NCBI GenBank assembly: GCA_951828385.1
Contig: OX639973.1
Coordinates: 3,835,200 to 3,899,199, forward strand
DNA from: an uncultured Poribacteria bacterium
Lineage (GTDB): Bacteria > Poribacteria > WGA-4E > WGA-3G
Direction: 5' to 3'
DNA length: 64,000 nucleotides
Below, one piece after another: positions 44,781 through 53,915 of the stretch. The notes beneath the pieces are model-generated. The model was not told where the DNA came from and did not search any database. It was given only the letters and a program-made list of their open reading frames with translations. Numbering within the stretch: position 1 is the first letter of the stretch; every line of letters starts with the position of its first letter. The translations under genes and the position numbers were made by a program.

Positions 44781-45363
44781 TTATACCAACGCCAGTTTGA
44801 TTAATCACTTTGGATGTGTTGCGGTTCTATTTTCGCATCACAGAGACATCAATTGTAGCACAAACTTCCCAGTTTGTGGCTTCTTATACCAACGCCAGTT
44901 TGATTAATCACTTTGGATGTGTTGCGGTTCTATTTTCGCATCACAGAGACATCAATTGTAGCACAAACTTCATAGTTTGTGGCTTCTTATACCAACGCCA
45001 GTTTGATTAATCACTTTGGATGTGTTGCGGTTCTATTTTCACATCACAGAGACATCAATTGTAGCACAAACTTCGCAGTTTGTGGCTTCTTGTACCAACG
45101 CCAGTTTGATTAATCACTTTGGATGTGTTGCGGTTCTATTTTCGCATCACAGAGACATCAATTGTAGCACAGACTTCCTTCCCAGTTTGTGGCTTCTTAT
45201 ACCAACGCCAGTTTGATTAATCACTTTGGATGTGTTGCGGTTCTATTTTCACATCACAGAGACATCAATTGTAGCACAAACTTCCCAGTTTGTGGCGTAT
45301 ATGACGTCCATTAACAGTGGACGCTACATAAGTCCAACATTTATCAAACTCACGTTATACCAA
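44781..45363. repeat. MITE family A, amplified array of five units
   Basis: Units start at 44781, 44884, 44987, 45090 and 45197 (103, 103, 103 and 107 bp). Each carries the palindrome with arms CACAAACT/AGTTTGTG. Only the last unit has the full right end (...ATCAAACTCACGT at 45354). The whole array is flanked by TTATACCAA on both sides (44781-44789 and 45355-45363), so it began as one insertion and then grew by tandem duplication. Confidence 0.85.
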
Positions 45364-45375
45364 ATCTAAAAAATA

Positions 45376-45497
45376 TAGGACTTACGCAATTTTGACTGCA
45401 GCCCGTTCTGTTAGATGAGAATTTTCGGAAAACACAGCGTTCTGGTGGCACAAACTATGAAGTTTGTGGTACAAAAGAGCAGCATGCATAAGTCCTA
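45376..45497. mobile_element. MITE family C
   Basis: 122 bp with inverted ends TAGGACTTACGCA and TGCATAAGTCCTA (12 of 13 match). It contains a variant of the same small palindrome (CACAAACT...AGTTTGTG). No ORF. Confidence 0.7.
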
Positions 45498-45544
45498 AAA
45501 TAAATTCGCATTTCAGAGATTTTGAAACTCATAAGAGATTCCTG

Positions 45545-45675
45545 AAAGCAAGAGGCGCAATAATGCACGTCGCATTTGGGGTTTTTGCTGGGGTGTTTCT
45601 TCAAGTACGCCGCAGAATTGCGCTACTACGAACCAGTTTTTCGTTAATGCGAAACGATTATTCAGAAATGGTATT
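45545..45675. repeat. Repeat family D, left copy
   Basis: Contains GCGCTACTACGAACCAG, ATTCAGAAATGGTAT and a segment also found at 1665-1705; GTTTTTGCTGGGGTGTTTCT here also occurs inside 6007-9081 (near 8395). It is inverted relative to 47181-47240. Confidence 0.65.
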
Positions 45676-45687
45676 ATGGACAAAGTC

Positions 45688-47148
45688 TTAATGCGAAGCG
45701 ACACGAGGTATCATCTGAGGGTGTGCATAGACAGCGGCATCGAAGCTCTTTTGCATCAATTCCCACTTGACAGCTTGGTAATCCGCATGTTCGGAAAGGT
45801 CGTTGTGTTCCCAGGGGTCATTATCGAGGTCATACAATTCACAAATCCCTTTTTGATGGTACACGACGAGTTTCCAGCGTCTGTCTCGGTACATGGTGGC
45901 GTGGGTCTGGTCAGGCATTGAGATTGCATCGAAAAATTCACAACGCACCGCCTCGCGATGTTCATTGGCAGGTGTATCGCCGCGTAGAAGTGGCGCGAGG
46001 GATTTGCCCTGCACATAGTAAGGGATGTCTACACCGAGCGCATCATACAACGTCGGGACAATATCGAGCAGTTCAACAAGTGCATCACTTTGGACATCCT
46101 GCAAGAATTGGTTTTGCCATGAAATTATGAGCGGCACCCGCACGGATCCTTCGTAAAAACGACACCCTTTGTATACTAAGCCGTGGTCCCCAAGTGCTTC
46201 CCCGTGATCGGATGTGAAGATAATGATAGTATCGTCCCGAAGGCCTTGGGCATCAAGGTAATCAAGTGTGCGTCCAAATTCGTGGTCAAGTTGTTCAATC
46301 ATCGCATAGTAAGACGCTTGCATCCGTTTGTCGTCCCATTCAGCGGGTGGTTTCGCCTTAGATTGGAAATCAATGCCAGCATCTGTCAATTTTGACTGAA
46401 AGGCAATATCGCTCTCCTGAAAGTAAGGTCCGGGCAGCGTTTCTGGGTCATATCGCCGGTAATACTCCCAAGGCGCATCAAACGGCGGGTGTGGGTCAAA
46501 CGGATTGATGCTCAGCATCCACGGCTGATTTTCTCGCCGATTCTTCTCAATAAATTCAACTGTTTTTTTGGTGCACCAGTAGGTCTGGTGGAGTTCTGGT
46601 GGAATGTTATCGCGATCGGATGTCGGGGCGTGCACGCGTCCGGCTCTATTCGGATACTTTTGGGAGATAGCCTTTCCAGCGATCAACGCTGCCGGATCAA
46701 CACCTTGCGCGCGTTGCCAATCTGCGTATTCGTGCCCCAACGCATTCGGCTTTCCGTGGTCATGGCTATATTGGAAGTAGCGGTAGCCGTCATTGACCCG
46801 GTTTTCTTGTGCTTCATAAGCACTTGCGAGATGGAGTTTACCAATCAATCCGCAGTCGTAGCCGTCTTGGGTGAGTGCGTGCGTAATCAATCGGTCTTCG
46901 TAGTGTTCAGGGAAAACCTTGTTGCCGTTGCCGGTAACACTCACAGCTGACGGATACATACCCGTCATGAAACTGGCACGGGAAGGCGTACAGATCGGAG
47001 ATTGACAATAGGCGTGAGTGAATGTGACCGACTGCTTTACAAATGCGTCGAGTCTTGGTGTGTGGATATGCGGATTTCCTAACGCGCCGATGGTATCGAA
47101 GCGTTGTTGGTCTGTACAGTACCAGAGAATATTTGGACGTTTTTCCAT
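45688..47148 (-). CDS. Arylsulfatase-family sulfatase
   Basis: 486 residues from ATG 47148 (AAGGAG 5 nt upstream); a 30-codon upstream extension reads through repeat D and is rejected. The metal ligand is in WYCTDQQRFD, the formylglycine Cys53 is in the motif PICTPSRASF (CxPxR), and further ligands in IIFTSDHGEALGDHG. The protein lacks a signal peptide, so it may act in the cytoplasm or use another route. It desulfates a sulfated glycan or related substrate after activation by a maturase elsewhere. It is flanked by inverted repeats. Confidence 0.9.
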   Translation of the reverse strand: MEKRPNILWYCTDQQRFDTIGALGNPHIHTPRLDAFVKQSVTFTHAYCQSPICTPSRASFMTGMYPSAVSVTGNGNKVFPEHYEDRLITHALTQDGYDCGLIGKLHLASAYEAQENRVNDGYRYFQYSHDHGKPNALGHEYADWQRAQGVDPAALIAGKAISQKYPNRAGRVHAPTSDRDNIPPELHQTYWCTKKTVEFIEKNRRENQPWMLSINPFDPHPPFDAPWEYYRRYDPETLPGPYFQESDIAFQSKLTDAGIDFQSKAKPPAEWDDKRMQASYYAMIEQLDHEFGRTLDYLDAQGLRDDTIIIFTSDHGEALGDHGLVYKGCRFYEGSVRVPLIISWQNQFLQDVQSDALVELLDIVPTLYDALGVDIPYYVQGKSLAPLLRGDTPANEHREAVRCEFFDAISMPDQTHATMYRDRRWKLVVYHQKGICELYDLDNDPWEHNDLSEHADYQAVKWELMQKSFDAAVYAHPQMIPRVASH

Positions 47149-47180
47149 TTTTACTCCTTTTCGCGGATTTTGTAGGGTTA

Positions 47181-47242
47181 TTATACCATTTCTGAATAAA
47201 TGCTTCTCATTATCGAAAACCGGTTCGTAGTAGCGCAATTTA
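47181..47242. repeat. Repeat family D, right copy
   Basis: ATACCATTTCTGAATAA and GGTTCGTAGTAGCGCAATTT match the reverse complement of 45613-45675. The repeat truncates an aldo/keto reductase gene. Confidence 0.7.
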
Positions 47243-47250
47243 TTGCGCTC

Positions 47251-47400
47251 TTACGTATCGAAAAAGTTGATTCCAGCTTGTAGTGCCTGACTTAGTATCG
47301 AAAACGAATCTTCTTCCGACGCATGTCTGCCGAAATTGACGGTGCCGAGACAGAGACGGCTGACCCGTAGTCCAGTCCGACCGAGATAGGTATATTCCAT
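47251..47400 (-). pseudogene. Aldo/keto reductase, N-terminal fragment
   Basis: Starts with ATG 47400 after AGGAG (8 nt). 49 codons read MEYTYLGRTGLRVSRLCLGT, NFGRHASEED, then QAGINFFDT and stop. This is the standard AKR beginning, ending just at the catalytic Asp (FFDT). The remaining 270 residues are absent; repeat D and the sulfatase gene follow. No downstream AKR piece was seen. Confidence 0.75.
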
Positions 47401-47513
47401 AACGACTTCTCCTATAATTGTATTGGTGTTGGTAACCTTGAAATCTGACAGTTAAGAACTTCTATAACCATTCTATCAAATCTCGGCTTTTTGATTAACA
47501 AAAATCTGGTGAT

Positions 47514-47776
47514 TATAGTAAAACCTATAATTAATTGGGCACTCTCAAACAGTCTGAATACCTATAACAGGCATTCAGACTGGCACAAACTGGAAGTGTG
47601 TGCTACAAAGAGGCTGGCACAAACTAAAAGTGTGTGCTACAAAGAGGCTGGCACAAACTAAAAGTGTGTGCTACAAAGAGGCTGGCACAAACTAAAAGTG
47701 TGTGCTACAAAGAGACTGGCACAAACTAAAAGTGTGTGCTACAAAGATGTTTATTTATTTTTAGGATTCACTATAG
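47514..47776. mobile_element. MITE family B, copy 4, with internal 34-bp minisatellite
   Basis: Ends TATAGTA and CACTATAG. Five copies of a 34-bp unit (GGCACAAACTAAAAGTGTG TGCTACAAAGAGGCT-like) start at 47582, 47616, 47650, 47684 and 47718. The unit is the small palindrome plus a few bases, with mutated right arm. This explains why the element is twice the usual size. Confidence 0.85.
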
Positions 47777-47872
47777 TTGTCAGTTGTCAAGATTTTCTGC
47801 TTGTCACGCTGACGAAGATGTGATATATTTGTTTTAAATTCACGGAGCATCTAAGCGCAAAGAGGTGAATCC

Positions 47873-49363
47873 ATGCGCATTGCAGTCGGCTGTATTGGAC
47901 ACGAAACTAATACATTTTCTCCAGTCGTGACGACTCTTGATAACTTCAAAAACGGGAGTTACCACCGCGGGGACGAGGTTATCACCGCCTTCCGAGGGAC
48001 CCGAACAATTACCGGCGGTTTCCTTGATGTCGCGGAACAACTCAATTTACAACCTATCCCCCTGCTGTGGGCGTTTGCGACACCCTCTGGCACGGTAGAA
48101 CATGCTGCTTATCAGACGCTTAAGGCAGAGTTTCTCACGCTGTTGCAGAACGCTGGAGAGCTTGATGGCGTGCTTCTCGACTTACACGGCGCAATGGTGA
48201 CAGATGAACTTGAAGACGCAGAAGGCGACTTAATCCAGGCAGTGCGTGAAACAGTGGGTGCAACGTGGATCGTCACGACGCTCGACCTACACGCGAATAT
48301 CACCGCTAAAATGGCAGACGCTTCCGATGTGATCATCGGATTTGATACTTATCCGCACGTAGATTGCTATGAACGTGGGTTTGAAGCCGGGCAACTGCTC
48401 TTTGGTATAAATGAAGGAAAAATCCAGCCGACGATGGCATACCGCCAACTCCCTTTACTGACCGCGCCCCCCGCACAATGTACAATGAAACCGCCAATGA
48501 TAGAGGCAGTCAGGACACTTCATGCGCTTGAAACCGAGCGCGGCGTTGTGACAGCTACCCTCTCTATGGGATTCCCGTTCGCTGATATAACGGATGCAGG
48601 CGTTTCAATACTCGTTACCACCAACGGCGATATGGCACTCGCGCAGGTTTATGCTGATCAGTTTGCGTCCGATATCTGGGAGATGCGTACACAGTTCACC
48701 TTTGACTTACACACCATCGAATCCGCAATTGAGATCGCTAATCAGACAGATGGCAAGCCAATTGTGCTCGCCGATGGCGCGGATAACCCCGGTGGTGGTG
48801 GCCCCTGTGATGGTACAACGATTCTGCAGAAATTCATAGAGGCAGACGTTCAAGATGCCGTGATCGCGGTGATAGCGGATCCCGAATCGGTCGCTCAGGC
48901 AGTCGCAGCAGGTGTCGGGAACAGCGTTCAATTGAATGTCGGTGGAAAAACGGACACACAACACGGTGCACCCGTCGCACTCACAGGGTACGTTAAAGTG
49001 CTTTCTGACGGCAGATTTGTTCTCAAGGGTCCGATGGGACGTGGCACCACTGGGAACATGGGTAGGACAGCTGTCATTCAAGTCGGCGGCGTTGAGGTTA
49101 TCTTGACGGAGAGGCGGATTCAACCTTACGATGCTGAGGTGCTTCGGAGTGTTGGGATTGAACCGCAGACGCGCAAACTCATCGCCCTCAAATCTGCTGT
49201 GCATTTCCGAGCGGATTATACACCCATCGCACATCAAATCTTAGACGTGGATACCCCCGGTGTTCATAGCCCAAATCTCTTCAACTACGATTACCAGAAA
49301 CTAAGGCATCCGATCTACCCGTTCGACCCGACCATCACTTACGAAAAAACCGGTTCTCGTTAG
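47873..49363 (+). CDS. M81-family metallopeptidase (MlrC-like)
   Basis: 496 residues; AGAGGTG 5 nt before the ATG. N-terminal IGHETNTFSP, then LLDLHGAMV and VTTLDLHANI, and FDTYPHVD form the zinc-binding motifs of the M81 family (microcystinase C, MlrC). The C-terminal MlrC domain has LADGADNPGGGGPCDGT. The family hydrolyses linear peptides or unusual amides; the substrate here is unknown. No mlrA/B genes are visible, so a role in microcystin breakdown is not implied. Confidence 0.9.
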   Translation: MRIAVGCIGHETNTFSPVVTTLDNFKNGSYHRGDEVITAFRGTRTITGGFLDVAEQLNLQPIPLLWAFATPSGTVEHAAYQTLKAEFLTLLQNAGELDGVLLDLHGAMVTDELEDAEGDLIQAVRETVGATWIVTTLDLHANITAKMADASDVIIGFDTYPHVDCYERGFEAGQLLFGINEGKIQPTMAYRQLPLLTAPPAQCTMKPPMIEAVRTLHALETERGVVTATLSMGFPFADITDAGVSILVTTNGDMALAQVYADQFASDIWEMRTQFTFDLHTIESAIEIANQTDGKPIVLADGADNPGGGGPCDGTTILQKFIEADVQDAVIAVIADPESVAQAVAAGVGNSVQLNVGGKTDTQHGAPVALTGYVKVLSDGRFVLKGPMGRGTTGNMGRTAVIQVGGVEVILTERRIQPYDAEVLRSVGIEPQTRKLIALKSAVHFRADYTPIAHQILDVDTPGVHSPNLFNYDYQKLRHPIYPFDPTITYEKTGSR

Positions 49364-49498
49364 TTTTCTATGAAGAACGGAACGCTGTGTATAGCAAAAA
49401 TGAGACTGTGGTTTTACCGCTCAACCTCGGGAAATCCACAGAAATACCCCAGCCAAACACCTACATCCATATTTGTATTTTACTCTCCAACCCACATT

Positions 49499-49634
49499 TA
49501 TAGTGAATCGTAAAAATAAAGAGACATTTCCGCCCCCCGGTAGGTGCGATTTCCTAATTGTCCAAACTTTAGTAAATTTACTTGCTTTTCTTTTGATTTA
49601 CTTACTTTTCTTTTGATTTACTTGCTTTTCTTTT
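49499..49634. repeat. Degenerate MITE B-like ends and 20-bp tandem repeat
   Basis: TATAGTGAATCGTAAAAATAA at 49499 and CCAAACTTTAGTA near 49562-49574 resemble the two ends of family B around an unrelated GC-rich core. Three copies of the 20-bp unit CTTGCTTTTCTTTTGATTTA follow at 49581, 49601 and 49621 (partial). Confidence 0.55.
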
Positions 49635-49921
49635 AAAAGTACCATATAATTAGTCAGATTTGGTCTTTATTAAGAATAAAATTGACTGATTATAACCCAA
49701 GTTGCTGGGTGTCCGTCTATCGGATATCCTTTATATATAGCGTTTTTATCTACACAACACTCTTTCCAGACTTTACGGGATGCAGATGCGACACCTTAAT
49801 AGATACCTCCAATTGCCATATCTTATAGGAACGGTCTTATCGGACGTTTCCGAGTCGCCTTTCGCTGCGGTAAATCCGCAGGCCTTTAGAGGTTGCTTGG
49901 CCGCCCTCAAAGCGCGTACCT

Positions 49922-49980
49922 ACACTACTACTAATAATAATACTACTACTAATACTATTACTCCCCCCCCCCCCCCCCCC
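49922..49980. repeat. Low-complexity ACT/AAT triplets and an 18-base C run
   Basis: Repeated CTA/AAT triplets are followed by 18 C's at 49963-49980. A run this long is prone to slippage in cells and to sequencing errors. No gene is convincingly placed around it; the open frame crossing it runs on into MITE B. Confidence 0.8.
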
Positions 49981-50012
49981 GCTTTACAAACAATAAGTAA
50001 AGTTTATCCATT

Positions 50013-50140
50013 TATAGTAAAGTTGAGAATTAATTGGGCACTCTCAAACAGTCTGAATACCTATAACAGGCATTCAGACTGGAACACAAACTGGAAGTTT
50101 GTGGTACGAATGTGTCTATTTATTTTTAGGATTCACTATA
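50013..50140. mobile_element. MITE family B, copy 5
   Basis: TATAGTAAAG... to ...GATTCACTATA, with the long hairpin and the small palindrome. The uninterrupted TGTCTATTTATTTTTAGG here is the intact version of the site where MITE A inserted at 53391. Confidence 0.8.
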
Positions 50141-50402
50141 CTTCAGAACTGATATGTCCACAGGAAATTCTTCCGGGGTGGGCTGCATGCCGCGCACCCC
50201 TCGCGCCGCCTTCAAGGCGCCACTATTTCTATGCCGCCGGCGTTTCTTTCTGCGTTCCGCACACTATCGAAAAGGCGTTCCGCGGGCATATTCCTCTGCT
50301 ATCGGAAGTATCTCTGGACACGTATTTTTATGAAATTCAAACTTATGCCAAAGGTTTTGGACTTAGCAGAACCGAGGCGTTCACGACCACTTTTTGCTAA
50401 CT

Positions 50403-53063
50403 ATGAACATCTTGAAAGATATTATTCAACGCTGTCACCAACGGCGTGAAAAGTCGCTCCAGCAACGGAAAACGGTGATAACCCCGGCACTCTATAAGGC
50501 GGTTCCGTATCATTTTACAGTCTACTGCGCGCATAGATACCCCGTGAAACTCTATGAACTTGAGCAGGCAGATGTCTCATTTATGCCGATAGGTCACGCC
50601 CCGGCGTATGAAAGCGGCCCAACAGATTCTGGCGGTGAACGGTTCTTGACACGCCAAGGCATAGATGATTGGGATGTTAGACAATGGCACGACTCATACG
50701 GAATTCAGGTGTACACAGGTATCCCATCCGCAAGGGATACTGCCCGTTGGCACGATCTCAATTTTACATACGAAGCGGTGTGTGCTGCACCAGATGCTGT
50801 TTCAGTCTGTATTGAGACTTTGGTTAACATCGTCGCAAACCCACTACTGACAATTACAAAGTCTGGTGGACTGCGCTTCTCATGCCGAGTTCGAGATTAC
50901 CTCCACCCGAATACTGAGGCAGCAAGGCAGTACATCTATAAGCGGACACCAACGCCAGAAAACGCATATCAACGAGAGGTATACCTTGAAATCTTTGGGG
51001 ACAAGGGATTCAATCGTTGGGATGGACGTTACGAGATTCTGCTCGGTAATCTGTTAGATCCACCTATAATTTCCAAAGAGGTGCTCTTTACACCTATTGA
51101 CGCGCTCCGCGATACGCTTCACCAACCGGTGATGCTTGGTGAAAAGGGGCTGCAATCTGTTGTCTTAGATCATCCTGAAGTGGCACCAGCATCCTCGGGG
51201 TCACATAATTTAGACCTTGCGAAACAGGCACTTATAAAACGCGATTTCTCGTATATCAAGCCAGAGTCTGACACGCTGCTTGCTGTGCGGGACGGAAAAC
51301 TCAGCCCATTGGCGATAAAACGTCCACCCATAGTGCTGCAAAAGTCAGGAGAAGCGCGAAAGGATTATGAAACACTTGAAAATAACGCCGTTCAGATACA
51401 ACGCGTTTTTGATGGGAGTGCACGCGTTCTTGCACTTATTGCTGAGAAAGGTGGCGGGAAAAGTTACGGTGTAGAGACTTATGTCCTCAACAGCGGTGCG
51501 ATAAACCTAAGGGCGGAAGTGCCTCAAATCTTCTTGAATCCAAGATATAGCGAAACGGTGGAAGAGCTCCTTGGACAGGATGATGAAACAGAACGGCTCT
51601 GTATTTTGGACAACGTGCAAAACTACGAACTGTTTTCTGAATGCAGGTTATCAATGGATATATTGGAGGCGTGGAGCGTCAGTTGGCAAGGACATGCCTT
51701 GGGGCATTTTGCTAAAGCCTTACTAAACGCCGTAGAAAACACAGGGGACCCAGATGAGAGTGCTGTCAGACGGATTCGTACAACGCTGCACGCCTTTGAA
51801 AGGCAGGCAGACGACCTGATTCAACAGATGTACCAAGCGAACGTGACCGGCACGGTGTCGGCGCGTGCGTCCATTTCGGATCCACATTGGACGTTTTGGC
51901 ATCGGTTGCAGCATTTTTTTGCGTATTATAAGCGGGATGCCGATGCACCGATGATCTGGTATCAGAACGCCCTAGAGTTTTGGGTACCGCCCCTGCTGCA
52001 TCGGCGCGTCAAACGGCTGCTGTTAATGTCATCAAGCCTCACCGAACGAGATGTCCGCCAAGCGTTTCCGAATACAGAAATTGAAGTGACTCGCCTCAAA
52101 CCGACAGCCTGGGTCGCGGGGAACAAGGTTTTTCAGATACGTACGGATCCTTACCTGTCCGAAACGCTTTTAGAATACTATCACAATTGGAATATTCTCG
52201 GCGTGTCTAAAACAGGGCAGCGCATTTTCTCGGGTATCCGGGCAGAAATTGAACGCGACCCAAGTGTTAAGCATGCGATCGTCACTTATATGCCGATTGT
52301 CAAACAGTTGAAAGATATTTTGGAAATAGAGAATGTCTGTCTTGTATCGCATTTCAAAGACCGGAGCAAGTTTGCATCCGCTTTTGAAGAAGCACAGGTT
52401 GTTTGGATCGTCGGTACACCGAATTGGGCACCGGGTATCATTTGGCGGCGGTCACAGATTCTGTATGGCGCCGACGAAAGGCCGCTCTCGTATGAGACAG
52501 ATACGGAGTCTTATCGGTATAAAGATGAACGCGTTCAGCGTGTTTATGAACAGCATACTGTTGGGAAGCTTTCAGAAATTGTAGGGCTTACTGGACTGAA
52601 TCGTTCATCAGGTAAGACGGTTGTGTTGGTTACAAGCGTTCCATTGCCGGACATTACCGACAGACCTGAAGTGCTGCTCTTTGACTGGGAAGATTTTGAG
52701 GTTGCTGGTGGATTAAACAAACTCCCTGAGACGATAGCAATACGCGAGCGTTTTGAAATTGAACGTGCTCACATCACCGCGGACACCCGTAGAACTGAAG
52801 TGGAACGTATTTTGGGGTGGTGTTCCGCAAGACAGGCAAACCGAGTATTGCATAAATTAAGGGGTGGGAACATTCCACGTGTGCTTTTCCGAAAACAGAT
52901 TTTCGCTCTGCTGGCGAATGGCGAGAGAAAGGCATCAGAACTGGTTGAAGCCATTGAAGGTCATCCGACATCAATAAGAAACGAACTCACGCGTCTCTTG
53001 AATGCTGGTGAAATTGTGAAAGTACGATGGGGTGTATATTCGCTGCCGCCACCAACTGAATGA
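50403..53063 (+). CDS. Orphan helicase-like P-loop ATPase, possible primase-like N-terminus and winged-helix tail
   Basis: 886 residues from ATG 50403; no good RBS is seen, and TTG 50394 is possible. Residues about 60-175 contain QVYTGIPSARDTARWHDLNF and LTITKSGGLRFSCRVRDYL, faintly like the primase-polymerase layout, but this is weak. Walker A is AEKGGGKSYG at about 347-356, a Walker B-like strand is RLCILDNVQN (Asp about 403), then MSSSLTERD (SF2 motif III-like) and LTGLNRSSGKTVVL (motif VI-like). The last 90 residues form a winged helix (KQIFALLANGERKASELVEA, TSIRNELTRLL). A role in DNA replication or repair of a mobile unit is an inference only. Confidence 0.6.
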   Translation: MNILKDIIQRCHQRREKSLQQRKTVITPALYKAVPYHFTVYCAHRYPVKLYELEQADVSFMPIGHAPAYESGPTDSGGERFLTRQGIDDWDVRQWHDSYGIQVYTGIPSARDTARWHDLNFTYEAVCAAPDAVSVCIETLVNIVANPLLTITKSGGLRFSCRVRDYLHPNTEAARQYIYKRTPTPENAYQREVYLEIFGDKGFNRWDGRYEILLGNLLDPPIISKEVLFTPIDALRDTLHQPVMLGEKGLQSVVLDHPEVAPASSGSHNLDLAKQALIKRDFSYIKPESDTLLAVRDGKLSPLAIKRPPIVLQKSGEARKDYETLENNAVQIQRVFDGSARVLALIAEKGGGKSYGVETYVLNSGAINLRAEVPQIFLNPRYSETVEELLGQDDETERLCILDNVQNYELFSECRLSMDILEAWSVSWQGHALGHFAKALLNAVENTGDPDESAVRRIRTTLHAFERQADDLIQQMYQANVTGTVSARASISDPHWTFWHRLQHFFAYYKRDADAPMIWYQNALEFWVPPLLHRRVKRLLLMSSSLTERDVRQAFPNTEIEVTRLKPTAWVAGNKVFQIRTDPYLSETLLEYYHNWNILGVSKTGQRIFSGIRAEIERDPSVKHAIVTYMPIVKQLKDILEIENVCLVSHFKDRSKFASAFEEAQVVWIVGTPNWAPGIIWRRSQILYGADERPLSYETDTESYRYKDERVQRVYEQHTVGKLSEIVGLTGLNRSSGKTVVLVTSVPLPDITDRPEVLLFDWEDFEVAGGLNKLPETIAIRERFEIERAHITADTRRTEVERILGWCSARQANRVLHKLRGGNIPRVLFRKQIFALLANGERKASELVEAIEGHPTSIRNELTRLLNAGEIVKVRWGVYSLPPPTE

Positions 53064-53150
53064 TACTCACAACGCCTAAAGTATTGTAGGTTGGGTTGAG
53101 CGGAACCGAGCAAAGCGATGAAACACACCAAGTGCATTTCGGTCCCCTAC

Positions 53151-53230
53151 TCCCTTGTAGCAATCAACGAGATAGCGAAACCCAACCTCCCAAAGGGTAT
53201 CGTTATTATAGGTTTCCGTTGGGTTTCACT
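53151..53230. repeat. Repeat family E, copy 1
   Basis: 80 bp (TAGCAATCAACGAGATAGCG ... GGTTTCCGTTGGGTTTCACT) match 53711-53790 almost exactly. A longer inverted motif GTAGGTTGGGTT precedes copy 1. Confidence 0.8.
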
Positions 53231-53288
53231 ACGGGACACTTCAATTTTATTTTCAAGCTCACTGATTGCACATTACCCCCATCTATGA

Positions 53289-53569
53289 TATAGTAAAACC
53301 TATAATTAATTGGGCACTCTCAAACAGTCTGAATACCTATAACAGGTATTCAGACTGGCACAAACTGGAAGTTTGTGGTACGCATGTGTCTATTTAATCC
53401 ATTTTGATTAATGATTTCGGATATGTTGCGGCTCTATTTTCGTATCACACAGCGGTGAGTTGTAGCACAAACTTCCCAGTTTGTGCAGTATAGAACAGAA
53501 ATTAACAGGCGCGCGACATAAGTCCAACATTTATCAAACTCACGTTATTTATTTTTCGGATTCACTATA
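53289..53569. mobile_element. MITE family B, copy 6, interrupted by MITE A
   Basis: B runs 53289-53396 and 53546-53569. MITE A (53397-53545, 149 bp) sits inside with the direct repeat TATTTA on both sides (53391-53396 and 53546-53551). Restoring the site gives the intact sequence of copy 5. Confidence 0.85.
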
Positions 53570-53710
53570 AAATATCAATAACTTGAGACGCGTATGTGCG
53601 TGGAAACCGTCAAGGTGTTGGGTTTCTCTCAGTTTTCTGTTTGACATGCCTTTACGATGCGGTCTGAGTCTTGTGTTCCTTTTCAGCGTTTTGTGAATAT
53701 CCGTTCAACC

Positions 53711-53790
53711 TCCCTCGTAGCAATCAACGAGATAGCGAAACCCAACCTCCCAAAGGGTGTCGTTATTATAGGTTTCCGTTGGGTTTCACT
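53711..53790. repeat. Repeat family E, copy 2
   Basis: Second copy of the 80-bp direct repeat, 560 bp from the first. The DNA between 53570 and 53915 shows no gene. Confidence 0.8.
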
Positions 53791-53915
53791 CGGTTTGGCG
53801 CGTAGATGGTCAGATTTTTTTCAGTTTTTAGTAACCCAGAAACAGGTATGAGCGTTATCTTTCAAGAAGGAACCTTGAAATGGAACGCGTCCCCGCGTGT
53901 TCTGGGATTTTTTTC

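Noticed and set aside
44781-45363. Regularly spaced repeats resembling a CRISPR array
   Set aside because: Units are 103 bp long and almost identical throughout with no variable spacers, and the ends match a MITE. No cas gene is present.
45464-45704. Short open frames on both strands
   Set aside because: They consist of MITE C and repeat D sequence only.
47149-47238. Upstream extension of the sulfatase gene
   Set aside because: It would translate repeat D and lacks an RBS; ATG 47148 has AAGGAG at proper spacing.
47873-49363. Microcystin degradation locus (mlrC)
   Set aside because: The M81 family is broad and no mlrA or mlrB gene is present.
49780-50400. Open frame of 206 codons
   Set aside because: It runs through triplet repeats, the C run and MITE B, has no domain and no good RBS. 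It is most likely not a gene.
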